From NCBI GenBank assembly GCA_903820955.1, contig CAIJJH010000074.1, positions 1-17,247 on the forward strand: a stretch of DNA of 17,247 nucleotides, written 5' to 3'. The notes beneath the pieces are model-generated. The model ran no database searches, had not been told where the DNA came from, and was given only the letters and a program-made list of their open reading frames with translations. This stretch comes from an uncultured Micrococcales bacterium (GTDB taxonomy: Bacteria; Actinomycetota; Actinomycetes; Actinomycetales; Microbacteriaceae). Position numbers and translations under genes: made by a program. Of the stretch, positions 1 through 7,401 are shown in pieces. Numbering within the stretch: the stretch's first letter is position 1; the number at the start of each line of letters is the position of its first letter.

Positions 1-419
1 CAGTCGCCGACCTTGACCCACTTGCCAGGCTCTAGGTCTTTGTAGTGCTCGAAGAAGTGCTGGATCTCGTTTTTGGTCTGTGCCGGCACGTCGTCGATGT
101 CCTGAATGTGAGCCCAGCGCGGGTCTTTGGTCAGAACGCAGATGAGCTTCTCGTCGATGCCACCGTCGTCTTCCATTTCGAGGACGCCAACCGCGCGAAC
201 ATTCACAACGACGCCAGGGTAGACGGGGAATTCTAGGAGGACAAGTGCGTCCAGCGGGTCGCCATCGCCACCCAGGGTGTTGTCGAAGTAGCCGTAGTCG
301 ACCGGGTAGACGAATGGGGTGAACAGAACGCGGTCTAGGTGAACCCGACCGGTCTCGTGGTCAACTTCATACTTGTTGCGGCTTCCGCGGGGAATCTCGA
401 TAACGACGTCGTGCGACAC
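1..419 (-). CDS. ppa: Inorganic pyrophosphatase, family I (3' end missing)
   Basis: Soluble cytoplasmic enzyme that hydrolyses pyrophosphate to two phosphates, pulling biosynthetic reactions forward. The reverse strand reads from a GTG at 419 for 139 codons to the window edge; family members are about 160-175 residues, so roughly 25-35 residues are lost. The start is supported by a GAGGAG Shine-Dalgarno (425-430 on the plus strand as CTCCTC) five bases upstream and by a typical N-terminus ([17 protein letters not shown]). The family signature D-G-D-P-L-D-A is at residues 52-58, inside the conserved stretch [20 protein letters not shown] (41-60), and supplies the Mg-binding aspartates. A later acidic metal-site region ([11 protein letters not shown]) and the RW-containing segment are also present. 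It is transcribed away from tilS across a 49-base gap. Identification is secure; only the C-terminus cannot be judged. Confidence 0.97.
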   Translation of the reverse strand, partial: MSHDVVIEIPRGSRNKYEVDHETGRVHLDRVLFTPFVYPVDYGYFDNTLGGDGDPLDALVLLEFPVYPGVVVNVRAVGVLEMEDDGGIDEKLICVLTKDPRWAHIQDIDDVPAQTKNEIQHFFEHYKDLEPGKWVKVGD

Positions 420-468
420 TGTTTCTCCTCAATAGGCTTACTCGTAACAAGATTACCCAAGGATTTCG
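420..468. promoter_or_regulatory. Divergent ppa/tilS intergenic region
   Basis: This 49-base gap must hold the promoters for both divergent genes. For ppa, a TAATCT -10-like hexamer is readable on the minus strand (455 down to 450), which would give a leader of roughly 24 nt containing the GAGGAG site. For tilS, TAGGCT at 433-438 is a possible -10, giving a leader of about 24 nt with an AAGG site at 459-462. Neither has a convincing TTGACA-like -35, and the two candidates overlap. The assignment is tentative. Confidence 0.35.
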
Positions 469-1455
469 ATGCGACCTAGACTCACGCCGGCAGTTGCGCA
501 GGTTCGCTCAGCCGTGCGCGATGCGCTCGCCGAGGCCTCAAAAAACGACTTGGTCCTGGTTGCCGTCTCTGGCGGGCCAGACTCGCTGGCGCTCGCCGCT
601 GGCTTGGCCTTTGAAGGTCCGCGCTTAGAACTCAAGATCGGGGCTGTGATTGTCGATCACCAGCTTCAAGCAGTTTCTTCTGAGGTGGCCCAAACCACCG
701 CCGAGAAGCTTGCCGCAATCGGTTTCGAAACCGTGATCGTGCGGCAGGTGACCGTGCAGGGCACGAGTGAGGCGGCTGCCCGAGAGGCCAGGTATCAGGC
801 GCTTGACGATGTTGCCAACGAACTCGGTGCCAAATACGTTCTACTCGGCCACACCCTGAACGATCAGGCCGAAACGGTGCTGCTCGGGCTAACTCAGGGT
901 TCGGGCGCGCGCAGCCTAAGCGGCATGGCGAAGTCGAACGGTCGGTATCTTCGACCCTTGCTAGGGCTAACCAGATCTATCACCCTCGAAGCTAGCGTCG
1001 ACCTCGACCCGTGGCACGACCCGCACAACATGAGCGAAAAATTCACCAGGGTTCGAGTTCGAGAAAACGTCTTGCCCGTTTTAGAAGCAGAACTCGGGCC
1101 GGGGGTAGCCGAGGCTCTGAACCGGACTGCCGAGCAGCTGCGCGAAGACGCCGACTACCTAGAAGAGTTGGCGCTCGCCGAGTACCACTCGATGGCGACG
1201 CTGGGTTCTACCTCAATGACTCTCCCGGTGGCCTCACTCGCGGCTCTCCCAAACGCACTGCGCTTTAGGGTAATTAAGCACGCTCTCGAGGTGTTCGGTT
1301 CGCGACCTCAGCGCGTCCACGTCCTCGCCGTCAACGAGCTAATCGATGATTGGCACGGGCAGAAAGAGCTGACTCTGCCAGGGGTTAGAGTAGTACGCAA
1401 GGGCGAAGCGCTCGAACTAAAAACCACCAAAACTCTCAAGCCAGGAGCCTGCTAA
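469..1455 (+). CDS. tilS: tRNA(Ile)-lysidine synthase TilS
   Basis: ATP-dependent enzyme that attaches lysine to C34 of the CAU-anticodon isoleucine tRNA, so that it reads AUA and is charged with Ile rather than Met. The 328-residue length is normal for an actinobacterial TilS. The PP-loop SGGPDS is at residues 34-39. Other N-type ATP pyrophosphatase motifs follow: VDHQL (62-66), GHTLNDQAET (127-136), and the region PWHDPHN...FTRVRVRENVLPVLE (181-206), which matches the usual DPSN/RxRVR/LP-LE segment. The rest forms a helical and small C-terminal domain. ATG 469 is preceded by AAGG at 459-462. hpt begins on the base after the TAA stop, and its AGGAG ribosome site lies inside the last tilS codons, so the two are almost certainly co-transcribed and translationally coupled. 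The tilS-hpt-ftsH order is widespread in bacteria. Confidence 0.96.
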   Translation: MRPRLTPAVAQVRSAVRDALAEASKNDLVLVAVSGGPDSLALAAGLAFEGPRLELKIGAVIVDHQLQAVSSEVAQTTAEKLAAIGFETVIVRQVTVQGTSEAAAREARYQALDDVANELGAKYVLLGHTLNDQAETVLLGLTQGSGARSLSGMAKSNGRYLRPLLGLTRSITLEASVDLDPWHDPHNMSEKFTRVRVRENVLPVLEAELGPGVAEALNRTAEQLREDADYLEELALAEYHSMATLGSTSMTLPVASLAALPNALRFRVIKHALEVFGSRPQRVHVLAVNELIDDWHGQKELTLPGVRVVRKGEALELKTTKTLKPGAC

Positions 1456-2007
1456 GTGGACCTCGACAAGGTTGCCGGTGAAATCACCGAGGTGCTAGTC
1501 ACCGCCGAACAAATTGATCAGCGCGTCGCCGAATTGGCCGCCGAAATCGACACCAAATATGCTGGCCAAGACCTGCTCTTGGTTGGCGTGCTCAAGGGTG
1601 CCGTGATGTTCATGGCCGACCTTTCGCGCGCAATCCAGATTCCTGTGCAAATGGACTGGATGGCTGTTTCGTCATACGGCTCGGGCACCCAGTCGTCTGG
1701 CGTGGTTCGAATCCTTAAAGACTTGGACGCCGACATCCTCGGTCGTCACATTCTGATCGTCGAAGACATCATCGATTCTGGCCTCACGCTGTCTTGGCTA
1801 ATCGCAAACCTCAAGGCTCGCGGCGCTGCCTCGGTAGAAATCGTCGCCTTGCTTCGCAAGCCAGACGCGGCAAAGGTCTATGTTGAGGTGGCTCAGGTTG
1901 GCTTCGATATCCCAAACGAATTCGTGGTCGGTTACGGGTTGGACTATGCCGAGCGCTATCGCACGCTTCGCGGGGTCGCGATCCTCTCGCCAGCCGTCTA
2001 CTCCTAG
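1456..2007 (+). CDS. hpt: Hypoxanthine phosphoribosyltransferase
   Basis: Purine salvage enzyme that transfers phosphoribose from PRPP to hypoxanthine or guanine to give IMP or GMP. It has 183 residues, the usual length. The PRPP-binding signature [11 protein letters not shown] is at residues 102-112. [16 protein letters not shown] (41-56) is the conserved pyrophosphate-loop region, [11 protein letters not shown] (72-82) is the flexible active-site loop, and the late segment [14 protein letters not shown] is the base-binding hood region. The GTG start immediately follows the tilS stop, with an AGGAG site at 1443-1447 spaced eight bases away, which decides the start. Its TAG stop (2005-2007) lies within a ClgR-like operator for ftsH. 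Hypoxanthine-only versus hypoxanthine/guanine specificity cannot be read from the sequence. Confidence 0.96.
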   Translation: MDLDKVAGEITEVLVTAEQIDQRVAELAAEIDTKYAGQDLLLVGVLKGAVMFMADLSRAIQIPVQMDWMAVSSYGSGTQSSGVVRILKDLDADILGRHILIVEDIIDSGLTLSWLIANLKARGAASVEIVALLRKPDAAKVYVEVAQVGFDIPNEFVVGYGLDYAERYRTLRGVAILSPAVYS

Positions 2008-2014
2008 GGCGAAC
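1997..2014 (+). promoter_or_regulatory. ClgR-like operator upstream of ftsH
   Basis: This 18-base site matches the corynebacterial ClgR consensus as I remember it (WNNWCGCYNANRGCGWWS) at 17 of 18 positions; the mismatch is T for G in the left CGC half-site at 2002. It overlaps the last codons and TAG stop of hpt. The right part, TAGGGCGAACA (2005-2015), recurs exactly upstream of clpC (10348-10358). In both cases the site ends 29 bases before the -10 hexamer. ClgR is an Xre-type activator of Clp and other protease genes in actinobacteria. Binding here is an inference. Confidence 0.5.
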
Positions 2015-2019
2015 AAACC

Positions 2020-2057
2020 TTTTTAGTGTCACTACGGGCGGGTAGTCTTAAAGCAAT
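2020..2057 (+). promoter_or_regulatory. ftsH promoter, probably near-leaderless
   Basis: TAGTCT at 2043-2048 fits the actinobacterial TANNNT -10. The -35 position holds only a T-rich TTTTTA/TTTTAG (2020-2026), a poor match that fits a promoter needing an activator. Transcription would begin near 2055, about three bases before the ATG at 2058. No Shine-Dalgarno is visible in the bases before the ATG, so the mRNA is probably leaderless or nearly so. Confidence 0.5.
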
Positions 2058-3968
2058 ATGAATCTAAAACGCATACTTCGCGGTCCAGCTGTCTGGATCT
2101 TGGCGGCCCTGGTCGCAATGTTCATTGGCTTCTCGCTAACCGGCGCTCCTAGCTACCAAAAGGTAGACACCTCCTACGGCCTGAGCCTGCTTCAGTCAGG
2201 CAAGGTTGCCTCGGCAGTGGATTACGACGGCGACCAACGAGTCGACCTAAAACTGGTTTCGGCCGACGAAAAATACAAGACCAAAGACGTGCAGTTTTTC
2301 TTCTCGCTCTCTCGCGGCGTGGCTGTAACCGACGCAATCGCGCAGGCCAAACTCACCAAGGGCTTCGACGACGCCAATCCGAGTTCACCCTGGTACGTCT
2401 CGCTACTCGGCAGCATCGCCCCATTTATCTTCATCGGTTTCATCTTCTGGTTCTTGACCAGCCGCGCCAGCTCAGGCGGCGGTGGCGTGATGAACTTCGG
2501 TAAGTCACGAGCCAAGCTCGTTAACAAAGAGACCAGCACGGTTACCTTCGCCGACGTCGCTGGCGTAGACGAAGCAATCGAAGAGCTCGAAGAGATCAAA
2601 GACTTCCTGAAGAGCCCAGAAAAGTTTCTCGCCGTTGGCGCCAAGATTCCTCGCGGTGTCTTGCTTTACGGCCCTCCGGGAACCGGTAAAACCCTGGTCG
2701 CCAAGGCCGTGGCCGGTGAAGCCGGTGTTCCGTTCTTTAGCATCTCGGGTTCAGACTTCGTCGAAATGTTTGTCGGTGTTGGCGCCTCGCGTGTTCGCGA
2801 CCTGTTCAACCAGGCCAAGGCCAGCGCTCCCGCAATCATCTTCGTTGACGAGATCGACGCCGTGGGTCGCCAGCGCGGCACCGGTATCGGTGGCGGCAAC
2901 GATGAACGCGAGCAGACCCTGAACCAGCTCTTGGTTGAGATGGACGGCTTCGACACCCGCACCAACGTGATTCTGATTGCGGCCACCAACCGCCCAGACG
3001 TGCTCGACCCAGCCTTGCTTCGCCCTGGCCGCTTCGACCGACAAATCGGCGTTAGCGCTCCAGACCTCAAGGGTCGCGAGCAGATTCTCACCGTGCACGC
3101 CAAGGGCAAGCCGATGGGCAAAGACGTTGACCTTGCCGTTGTTGCTCGTCGCACACCTGGTTTCACCGGCGCCGACCTAGCCAACGTCTTGAACGAGGCA
3201 GCTCTGCTAACCGCTCGCCAAGACCAAAAAGAGATCAACGCCGAAACAATCGATGAGGCAATCGACCGCGTAATCGGTGGGCCGCAGAAGAAGTCGCGTC
3301 TGATGCAAGACCAGGAGCGCCTGAACACCGCTTACCACGAGGCCGGTCACGCGCTTGTTGCCGCATCGCTCAACTACAGCGACCCGGTCACCAAGATCAC
3401 GATTCTTCCTCGCGGTCGCGCACTCGGTTACACCATGGTGATGCCGCTCGAAGACCGCTACTCGATCAGTCGCAACCAGCTTCTGGACCAAATCGCCTGG
3501 GCGATGGGTGGCCGCGTTGCCGAAGAGATCGTGTTCCACGACCCAACCACCGGTGCCTCGAACGACTTCGAGAAGGCGACTACCATCGCCCGCCAGATGG
3601 TCACTCAATACGGTTTCTCGTCGAACCTCGGTTCGGTTTCGTTTGCTAACGGTGCAGAGGTGTTCATCGGCCGCGACATGGGCCACCGCTCCGAATACAG
3701 CGAATCGACCGCTCAGGTGATCGACGCCGAGATTCGTGCGATTCTCGACAGCGCTCAGGACGAGGCATACAAGGCTCTGAACCTAAACCGCAAGGTGCTC
3801 GACACCCTCGCCAAGGAGCTCCTCGAAAAGGAGACCCTGAACCACGAAGAGATCGCGAAGATCTTCAAGACGGTGAAGAAGTTGCCGAAGCGCACCCAGT
3901 GGCTCAGCAAGAAGACCCGCCCCGTCAAGGCTGGCCCGATCGCGGTTCCTAAGAAAAAGACCAAGTAG
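2058..3968 (+). CDS. ftsH: ATP-dependent zinc metalloprotease FtsH
   Basis: Membrane-anchored hexameric AAA+ protease that extracts and degrades misassembled membrane proteins and some soluble regulators. It has 636 residues. Transmembrane segments are at about 11-28 and 114-134, enclosing a small extracytoplasmic domain. The AAA+ module has Walker A GPPGTGKT (205-212), the pore-loop region [17 protein letters not shown] (234-250), Walker B IIFVDEID (260-267) and the second region of homology with arginine fingers around [19 protein letters not shown] (310-328). The zinc motif HEAGH is at 427-431, with the distal acidic ligand at about D503 (SNDFEKAT). The tail is short and lysine-rich (ends PKKKTK). 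It is the first gene of the long operon running through lysS; folE follows after one base. The start is fixed by the promoter spacing and by the normal N-terminal topology. It probably shares ClgR-type control with clpC. Confidence 0.98.
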   Translation: MNLKRILRGPAVWILAALVAMFIGFSLTGAPSYQKVDTSYGLSLLQSGKVASAVDYDGDQRVDLKLVSADEKYKTKDVQFFFSLSRGVAVTDAIAQAKLTKGFDDANPSSPWYVSLLGSIAPFIFIGFIFWFLTSRASSGGGGVMNFGKSRAKLVNKETSTVTFADVAGVDEAIEELEEIKDFLKSPEKFLAVGAKIPRGVLLYGPPGTGKTLVAKAVAGEAGVPFFSISGSDFVEMFVGVGASRVRDLFNQAKASAPAIIFVDEIDAVGRQRGTGIGGGNDEREQTLNQLLVEMDGFDTRTNVILIAATNRPDVLDPALLRPGRFDRQIGVSAPDLKGREQILTVHAKGKPMGKDVDLAVVARRTPGFTGADLANVLNEAALLTARQDQKEINAETIDEAIDRVIGGPQKKSRLMQDQERLNTAYHEAGHALVAASLNYSDPVTKITILPRGRALGYTMVMPLEDRYSISRNQLLDQIAWAMGGRVAEEIVFHDPTTGASNDFEKATTIARQMVTQYGFSSNLGSVSFANGAEVFIGRDMGHRSEYSESTAQVIDAEIRAILDSAQDEAYKALNLNRKVLDTLAKELLEKETLNHEEIAKIFKTVKKLPKRTQWLSKKTRPVKAGPIAVPKKKTK

Positions 3969-3969
3969 T

Positions 3970-4524
3970 TTGTTTGATCGCGCGAGGGTCGAAGCCGCTG
4001 TCGTTGAAATAATCAACGCCATCGGCGAAGACCCTAACCGCGCCGAGCTAAAGGCAACCCCGCAAAAAGTTGCCGAGGCCTACTCCGAGTTCTTCAAAGG
4101 CATTGGTCAAGACCCGCTAACGGTTCTTCAAGAAACCATGCCTGCCGAACACAACGAAGTCGTGATTCTCAAAGACATCGACTTCGTTTCGATCTGCGAG
4201 CACCACCTGCTCCCTTTCACCGGCGTTGCTCACATCGCCTACCTGCCAGGGGAGCGAGTAGTTGGCCTCGGCCGCCTGCCGAAGGTGGTCGAGATCATTG
4301 GCGCTAGGCCGCAACTTCAAGAAAACCTGACCGCCCAGATCGCCGACGCAATCGAAACCGGTCTCGACGCCAAAGGCGTCGTAGTGGTAATCGAAGCCAG
4401 ACACCACTGCGTGGTCTCGCGCGGAGCAAGGCAACCCGAAGCAAACACGGTAACCATGGCCGCCCGAGGCGTCTACTCGACCCCGGTGGCCAGAGCCGAA
4501 GTAATGGGTCTGATCTCGAAATGA
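3970..4524 (+). CDS. folE: GTP cyclohydrolase I
   Basis: Catalyses the first step of folate synthesis, GTP to 7,8-dihydroneopterin triphosphate plus formate. It has 184 residues. The zinc ligands are visible as C76 and H79 in ICEHHLLPF (75-83) and C147 in RHHCVVSRG. The conserved segment VVGLGRLPKVVEIIGARPQLQE (97-118) and the C-terminal RGVYSTPVARAEVMGLI region complete the family pattern. The start is TTG at 3970, one base after the ftsH stop. No ATG or GTG lies nearby in frame, and the resulting N-terminus (FDRARVEAAVVEIINAIGEDP) aligns with the start of the homologous domain, so TTG is preferred although it lacks a clear Shine-Dalgarno. Translation probably depends on coupling to ftsH. 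Its TGA overlaps the folP ATG. Confidence 0.96.
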   Translation: MFDRARVEAAVVEIINAIGEDPNRAELKATPQKVAEAYSEFFKGIGQDPLTVLQETMPAEHNEVVILKDIDFVSICEHHLLPFTGVAHIAYLPGERVVGLGRLPKVVEIIGARPQLQENLTAQIADAIETGLDAKGVVVVIEARHHCVVSRGARQPEANTVTMAARGVYSTPVARAEVMGLISK

Positions 4525-5351
4525 GCTTCCACCGGCCACTAATCATGGGTGTGCTCAATGTCACCCCAGACTCTTTTAGCGACGGTGGCCAACACGACAC
4601 CCTAGAGACAGCACTCGATCACGCTCGCGTCCTTGCCATCGGCGGGGCAGACATTATTGACGTGGGCGGCGAATCGACCAGGCCCGGCGCCGAGCGAGTT
4701 CCGATTCAAGAAGAAATCGCCAGGGTCGTACCGATTATTCGAGCCATAAAGGCCGAACTCGACGTCCTGGTCAGCATCGACACCATGAACGCGCTAACCG
4801 CGAGGGCGGCGGTCGAGGCCGGCGCCGACATCATCAACGACGTCTCGGGTGGGCTGGCCGACAGCGAAATTTTCAGGGTTGCCGCCGAAAGCGGAGCGAC
4901 CATCGTGATTTCTCACTGGCGCGGGCACGACAGAGGGGCCGCCAGCCAGCACGAATACGAGGACATCGCCAAAGACGTCTCGGCCGAGTTGCAACTTCAG
5001 GTCGACAAAGCGATTTCGGCTGGCATTCATCGCGACAAGATCGTGATTGACCCGGGTCTCGGCTTTGCCAAAGACCTGAAGCAGAACTGGGAGCTTGTCG
5101 CCCGCCTAGACGAACTCGAAAGCCTCGGTCTGCCGATCTTGGTCGGCGCGAGCCGAAAGCGTTTCATCGCCGGCGCGATAGCTCCAGAAGCGCCGTCCGA
5201 AGCCGACAACGGCAGGCGCGACCTCGCCACCGCGGTGCTCACGGCTCTGCTCATGCAGCGCAAACTCTGGGGCGTTCGGGTTCACAACGTGGTTGCCACC
5301 GAAGACGCGATTAGCATTGTCTCGGCGCTACACCAAGCGAAAGAGGCGTGA
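4521..5351 (+). CDS. folP: Dihydropteroate synthase
   Basis: Joins 6-hydroxymethyl-dihydropterin pyrophosphate to p-aminobenzoate to form dihydropteroate; the family is the sulfonamide target. It has 276 residues with a TIM-barrel pattern. Motifs in order: MGVLNVTPDSFSDGG (9-23), GADIIDVGGESTRPGA (42-57), SIDTMNA (85-91), DIINDVSGG (103-111), VIDPGLGFAKDLKQNW (175-190), PILVGASRKRFIAG (205-218) and RVHNV near 253-257. The PDSFSDGG loop, the D(V)GGESTRPGA motif, the N in INDVSGG and the SRKRF lysine/arginine loop are all intact, so it should be active. It overlaps folE by four bases (ATGA) and is followed by folB with a similar overlap, typical of a folate operon. It looks like a true FolP1 rather than the inactive FolP2 paralog, judging by motif completeness. 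Confidence 0.97.
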   Translation: MSFHRPLIMGVLNVTPDSFSDGGQHDTLETALDHARVLAIGGADIIDVGGESTRPGAERVPIQEEIARVVPIIRAIKAELDVLVSIDTMNALTARAAVEAGADIINDVSGGLADSEIFRVAAESGATIVISHWRGHDRGAASQHEYEDIAKDVSAELQLQVDKAISAGIHRDKIVIDPGLGFAKDLKQNWELVARLDELESLGLPILVGASRKRFIAGAIAPEAPSEADNGRRDLATAVLTALLMQRKLWGVRVHNVVATEDAISIVSALHQAKEA

Positions 5352-5353
5352 TC

Positions 5354-5737
5354 ATGGCCCAGAAGATCTCGATCAAGGGGTTGAGGGTTTTCGCGCACCA
5401 CGGAGTTTTTGATTTCGAGCGCCAAAACGGCCAAGACTTTTACATCGACGCAACCGTGTGGGTAGGTTCGCCCAAGGCAACTCTCACCGACAACCTCGGC
5501 GACACCGTTCACTACGGCGACCTCGCCAAGGTAATCGTCGAAAACGTCAAGAACAACCCGGTCGACCTTCTCGAAACCCTGGCCCAGCGCCTGCTCGACC
5601 TGATCATGAACTACGGCGGCGGTTCGCTCAGCGGCATGATCACCAAGGCCAAGGTCACCGTTCACAAGCCGAACGCGCCGATTCCTTACGACTTCGAAGA
5701 CGTCTCGGTGACGGTCAAAGCCAAGCGAGAAAACTAG
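5354..5737 (+). CDS. folB: Dihydroneopterin aldolase
   Basis: Converts 7,8-dihydroneopterin to 6-hydroxymethyl-dihydropterin and glycolaldehyde. It is a small T-fold protein that usually forms an octamer. With the ATG at 5354 it has 127 residues. The family's functional residues fall at E22 (HHGVFDFE), Y54 (TVHYGDL), E74 (LLETLAQRL) and K105 (VTVHKPNAPI), close to the numbering known for staphylococcal FolB. An in-frame GTG at 5348 overlaps the folP stop and would add two residues. ATG is preferred because AAGAGG (5341-5346) then sits seven bases upstream instead of one. folK follows four bases after the TAG stop. Confidence 0.95.
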   Translation: MAQKISIKGLRVFAHHGVFDFERQNGQDFYIDATVWVGSPKATLTDNLGDTVHYGDLAKVIVENVKNNPVDLLETLAQRLLDLIMNYGGGSLSGMITKAKVTVHKPNAPIPYDFEDVSVTVKAKREN

Positions 5738-5741
5738 ACCA

Positions 5742-6224
5742 ATGCGTGCGATTCTTGCGCTCGGCGGCAACCTCGGTGACCCGCGCGAGCAGATCATCGA
5801 AGCCATCGACGCGCTAGGCAAAACCTCGGGCATAGCGGTCACCGCAACCTCGCCCCTGGTCGAATCTTTTGCCGTTACCGAATCTGGAATCGACGAAACC
5901 GCCCCTCGTTACCTAAACGGTGTTGTCGAAATCGAAACCGAGCTCACGCCTGAGCAACTGCTAGAAGTCACCCGAGTCATCGAGGCGGCTGCCGGTCGAA
6001 CCCGCGACGTGCGCTGGGGCCCTAGAACACTGGACATCGACATCATCACCTTCGGTGACCATCACCAGCGAACCGCAACACTGACGATTCCCCACCCAAG
6101 AGCTCACGAGCGATCGTTCGTCTTGACCCCTTGGTCGCTGATGCAACCAGATGCCGTGATTCCCGGCCGTGGCCGAGTCGTCGAATTGGCAGCCTCATAC
6201 GTCGGCGAAGTTTGGGAGGCGTGA
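5742..6224 (+). CDS. folK: 6-hydroxymethyl-7,8-dihydropterin pyrophosphokinase (HPPK)
   Basis: Transfers pyrophosphate from ATP to 6-hydroxymethyl-dihydropterin, giving the FolP substrate. It has 160 residues, the usual length. Family motifs: LGGNLGDPREQI near the start (7-18), YLNGVVEIETEL (57-68), the signature GRTRDVRWGPRTLDIDIITF (85-104), which contains the Mg-binding D-I-D and the catalytic arginine loop, and IPHPRAHERSFVLTPW (116-131). Everything needed for activity is present. Start ATG 5742 has only a weak purine-rich site upstream, so coupling to folB is likely. The TGA stop overlaps the next ATG at 6224. With folE, folP and folB it completes the pterin branch encoded here; the later folC and folA genes are not in this window. 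Confidence 0.96.
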   Translation: MRAILALGGNLGDPREQIIEAIDALGKTSGIAVTATSPLVESFAVTESGIDETAPRYLNGVVEIETELTPEQLLEVTRVIEAAAGRTRDVRWGPRTLDIDIITFGDHHQRTATLTIPHPRAHERSFVLTPWSLMQPDAVIPGRGRVVELAASYVGEVWEA

Positions 6225-6700
6225 TGAAGCCAACCAAGATTTGGTCACTCGCTACGTACCTGATCGCCGCCGCCGTTTTCGCGTTTGTCTTAGCGCACGC
6301 CTTCGTGACTCGCGGCTTCGCCGTCCCAGTTTCGCCAATCAACCTGCCGATCACGCTGTTCTCGGTCGGAATCGCTCTCGGGTTTTTGGCGATTCCAATG
6401 GCCCGCTACCGCAAGGCGCTTAAAGAGGCCACCAAAAACGTCAAACGAGTTCCGCCGCTGTACGCGTTCAGGGTGGTTGTGCTCGCTAAGGCGACTTCGA
6501 TCGCGGGCTCGCTGTTCTTGGGTTGGCACATCGGCATTCTGCTGGTGCAACTGACGTTACCGACCATCACTCCCGCGATTGGTTTTTCAATCCTGGGAGC
6601 CGCCGCCTCGGTGGTCACCACGGTAATCGCTGTAGTGGTCGAGCACCTGTTCAGGATTCCACCCGACCTGAACGACACCATCGAAGGCACCCCAGCGTGA
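6224..6700 (+). CDS. DUF3180 family membrane protein
   Basis: Protein of 158 residues and unknown function that belongs, by position and topology, to the actinobacterial DUF3180 family found next to folK. Four hydrophobic segments are visible at about 8-28, 42-60, 83-108 and 117-141, arranged as two hairpins joined by a basic, cytoplasm-like loop (RYRKALKEATKNVKRVPP, 61-78). There are no catalytic motifs and no cysteines. The reading frame is open further upstream (back to 6131), but ATG 6224 is chosen because it has a strong GGGAGG site at 6214-6219, overlaps the folK stop as TGATG, and gives a normal-length protein with the first membrane segment near the N-terminus. The next gene overlaps its stop as GTGA. 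Its conserved place in the folate/pantothenate cluster suggests a linked role, but none is established. Confidence 0.85.
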   Translation: MKPTKIWSLATYLIAAAVFAFVLAHAFVTRGFAVPVSPINLPITLFSVGIALGFLAIPMARYRKALKEATKNVKRVPPLYAFRVVVLAKATSIAGSLFLGWHIGILLVQLTLPTITPAIGFSILGAAASVVTTVIAVVVEHLFRIPPDLNDTIEGTPA

Positions 6701-7401
6701 GTGCCAACGGACGACTGAGCGTAGGCATCATTGGCGCTGGCCCGGTCGGGGTAATCCTCGGCCTCGCCCTAGCCGGCGCCGGTCACGCGATTGTCGGAAT
6801 CACCGCTGTAAGTCAAGAGAACCGTGAACGTGCCGAGGCGATGCTGCCCGAGGTGCCACTGATGGATGTAGCCGAGATCCTGCAAACCGCAGACCTGATT
6901 ATTCTGGCAATACCCGACGCCGAGCTGTTGCCAACCGTGAACGGCTTCGCCGAAGCGGGGCTCTGGCACGCGGGCCAAATTGTCGCCCACACCTCGCCTG
7001 AATACGGCTACTCGGTTCTAGCGCCAGCCACAGCCCAGGGCGCAATCCCACTGGCAATCCACCCGGCCATGCGCTTCACCGGCACCAGCGTCGACCTAAT
7101 CAAGTTGCCAGACGCCTACTTCGCGGTCAGCGCCCCGAAGATCGCCCTGCCGATTGCCCAGGCATTGGTTATCGAAATGGGCGGTGAACCCGTGATTGTC
7201 GAAGAAGAAGCCCGCGCCAAATATGCCGAAGCCTATTCGGTGGCCTCGAGCTTCTCGGCGATGGTGGTCAACCAGGCAATCGGGCTTCTCGAAGAGGCCG
7301 GCGTTGAAAACCCGCGCGCTCTACTGGCGCCGGTGGTGAGAACCGCCGTCGAACAAGCGCTCGCCGAGGGCCACCAACCTCTCGACCCAGAGGCGCTATG
7401 A
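6697..7401 (+). CDS. Rossmann-fold / DUF2520 protein, C-terminally short
   Basis: NAD(P)-binding protein of 234 residues resembling the Rossmann-like plus DUF2520 proteins that precede panC in actinobacteria. The dinucleotide motif is GIIGAGPVGVILG (10-22). An acidic/hydrophobic strand DLIILAIPDAEL (66-77) and AIHPAMRFTGT (120-130) resemble the reductase core seen in NADP-dependent oxidoreductases and ProC-like proteins. A helical domain begins at about 165 (EEEARAKYAEAYSVASSFSAMVV region). The start is GTG 6697, overlapping the previous TGA; the frame is open back to 6523, but that stretch is out-of-frame shadow of the DUF3180 gene. Relatives that I recall are about 290-300 residues and end with an LTGP..RGD-type segment; this protein stops at about that point, four bases into panC. 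A ketopantoate reductase-like role has been suggested for some members next to panC, but here it is only an inference. Confidence 0.8.
   Translation: MSANGRLSVGIIGAGPVGVILGLALAGAGHAIVGITAVSQENRERAEAMLPEVPLMDVAEILQTADLIILAIPDAELLPTVNGFAEAGLWHAGQIVAHTSPEYGYSVLAPATAQGAIPLAIHPAMRFTGTSVDLIKLPDAYFAVSAPKIALPIAQALVIEMGGEPVIVEEEARAKYAEAYSVASSFSAMVVNQAIGLLEEAGVENPRALLAPVVRTAVEQALAEGHQPLDPEAL

Noticed and set aside
45..236. Plus-strand open frame of 63 codons inside ppa
   Set aside because: It is antisense to the conserved pyrophosphatase coding region with no start signal of its own.
2666..3328. Long open frame of 220 codons on the minus strand inside ftsH
   Set aside because: It is antisense to the AAA+ core, has an Arg/Ser-rich shadow composition and no family motifs, and arises from GC-rich codon bias in ftsH.
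5282..5842. Minus-strand open frame of 186 codons across folP, folB and folK
   Set aside because: It crosses three well-identified genes on the other strand, has no ribosome site or promoter, and has no recognisable product.
6523..6696. N-terminal extension of the DUF2520 protein frame
   Set aside because: The extension is the wrong frame of the DUF3180 gene, and the Rossmann strand starts just after GTG 6697.
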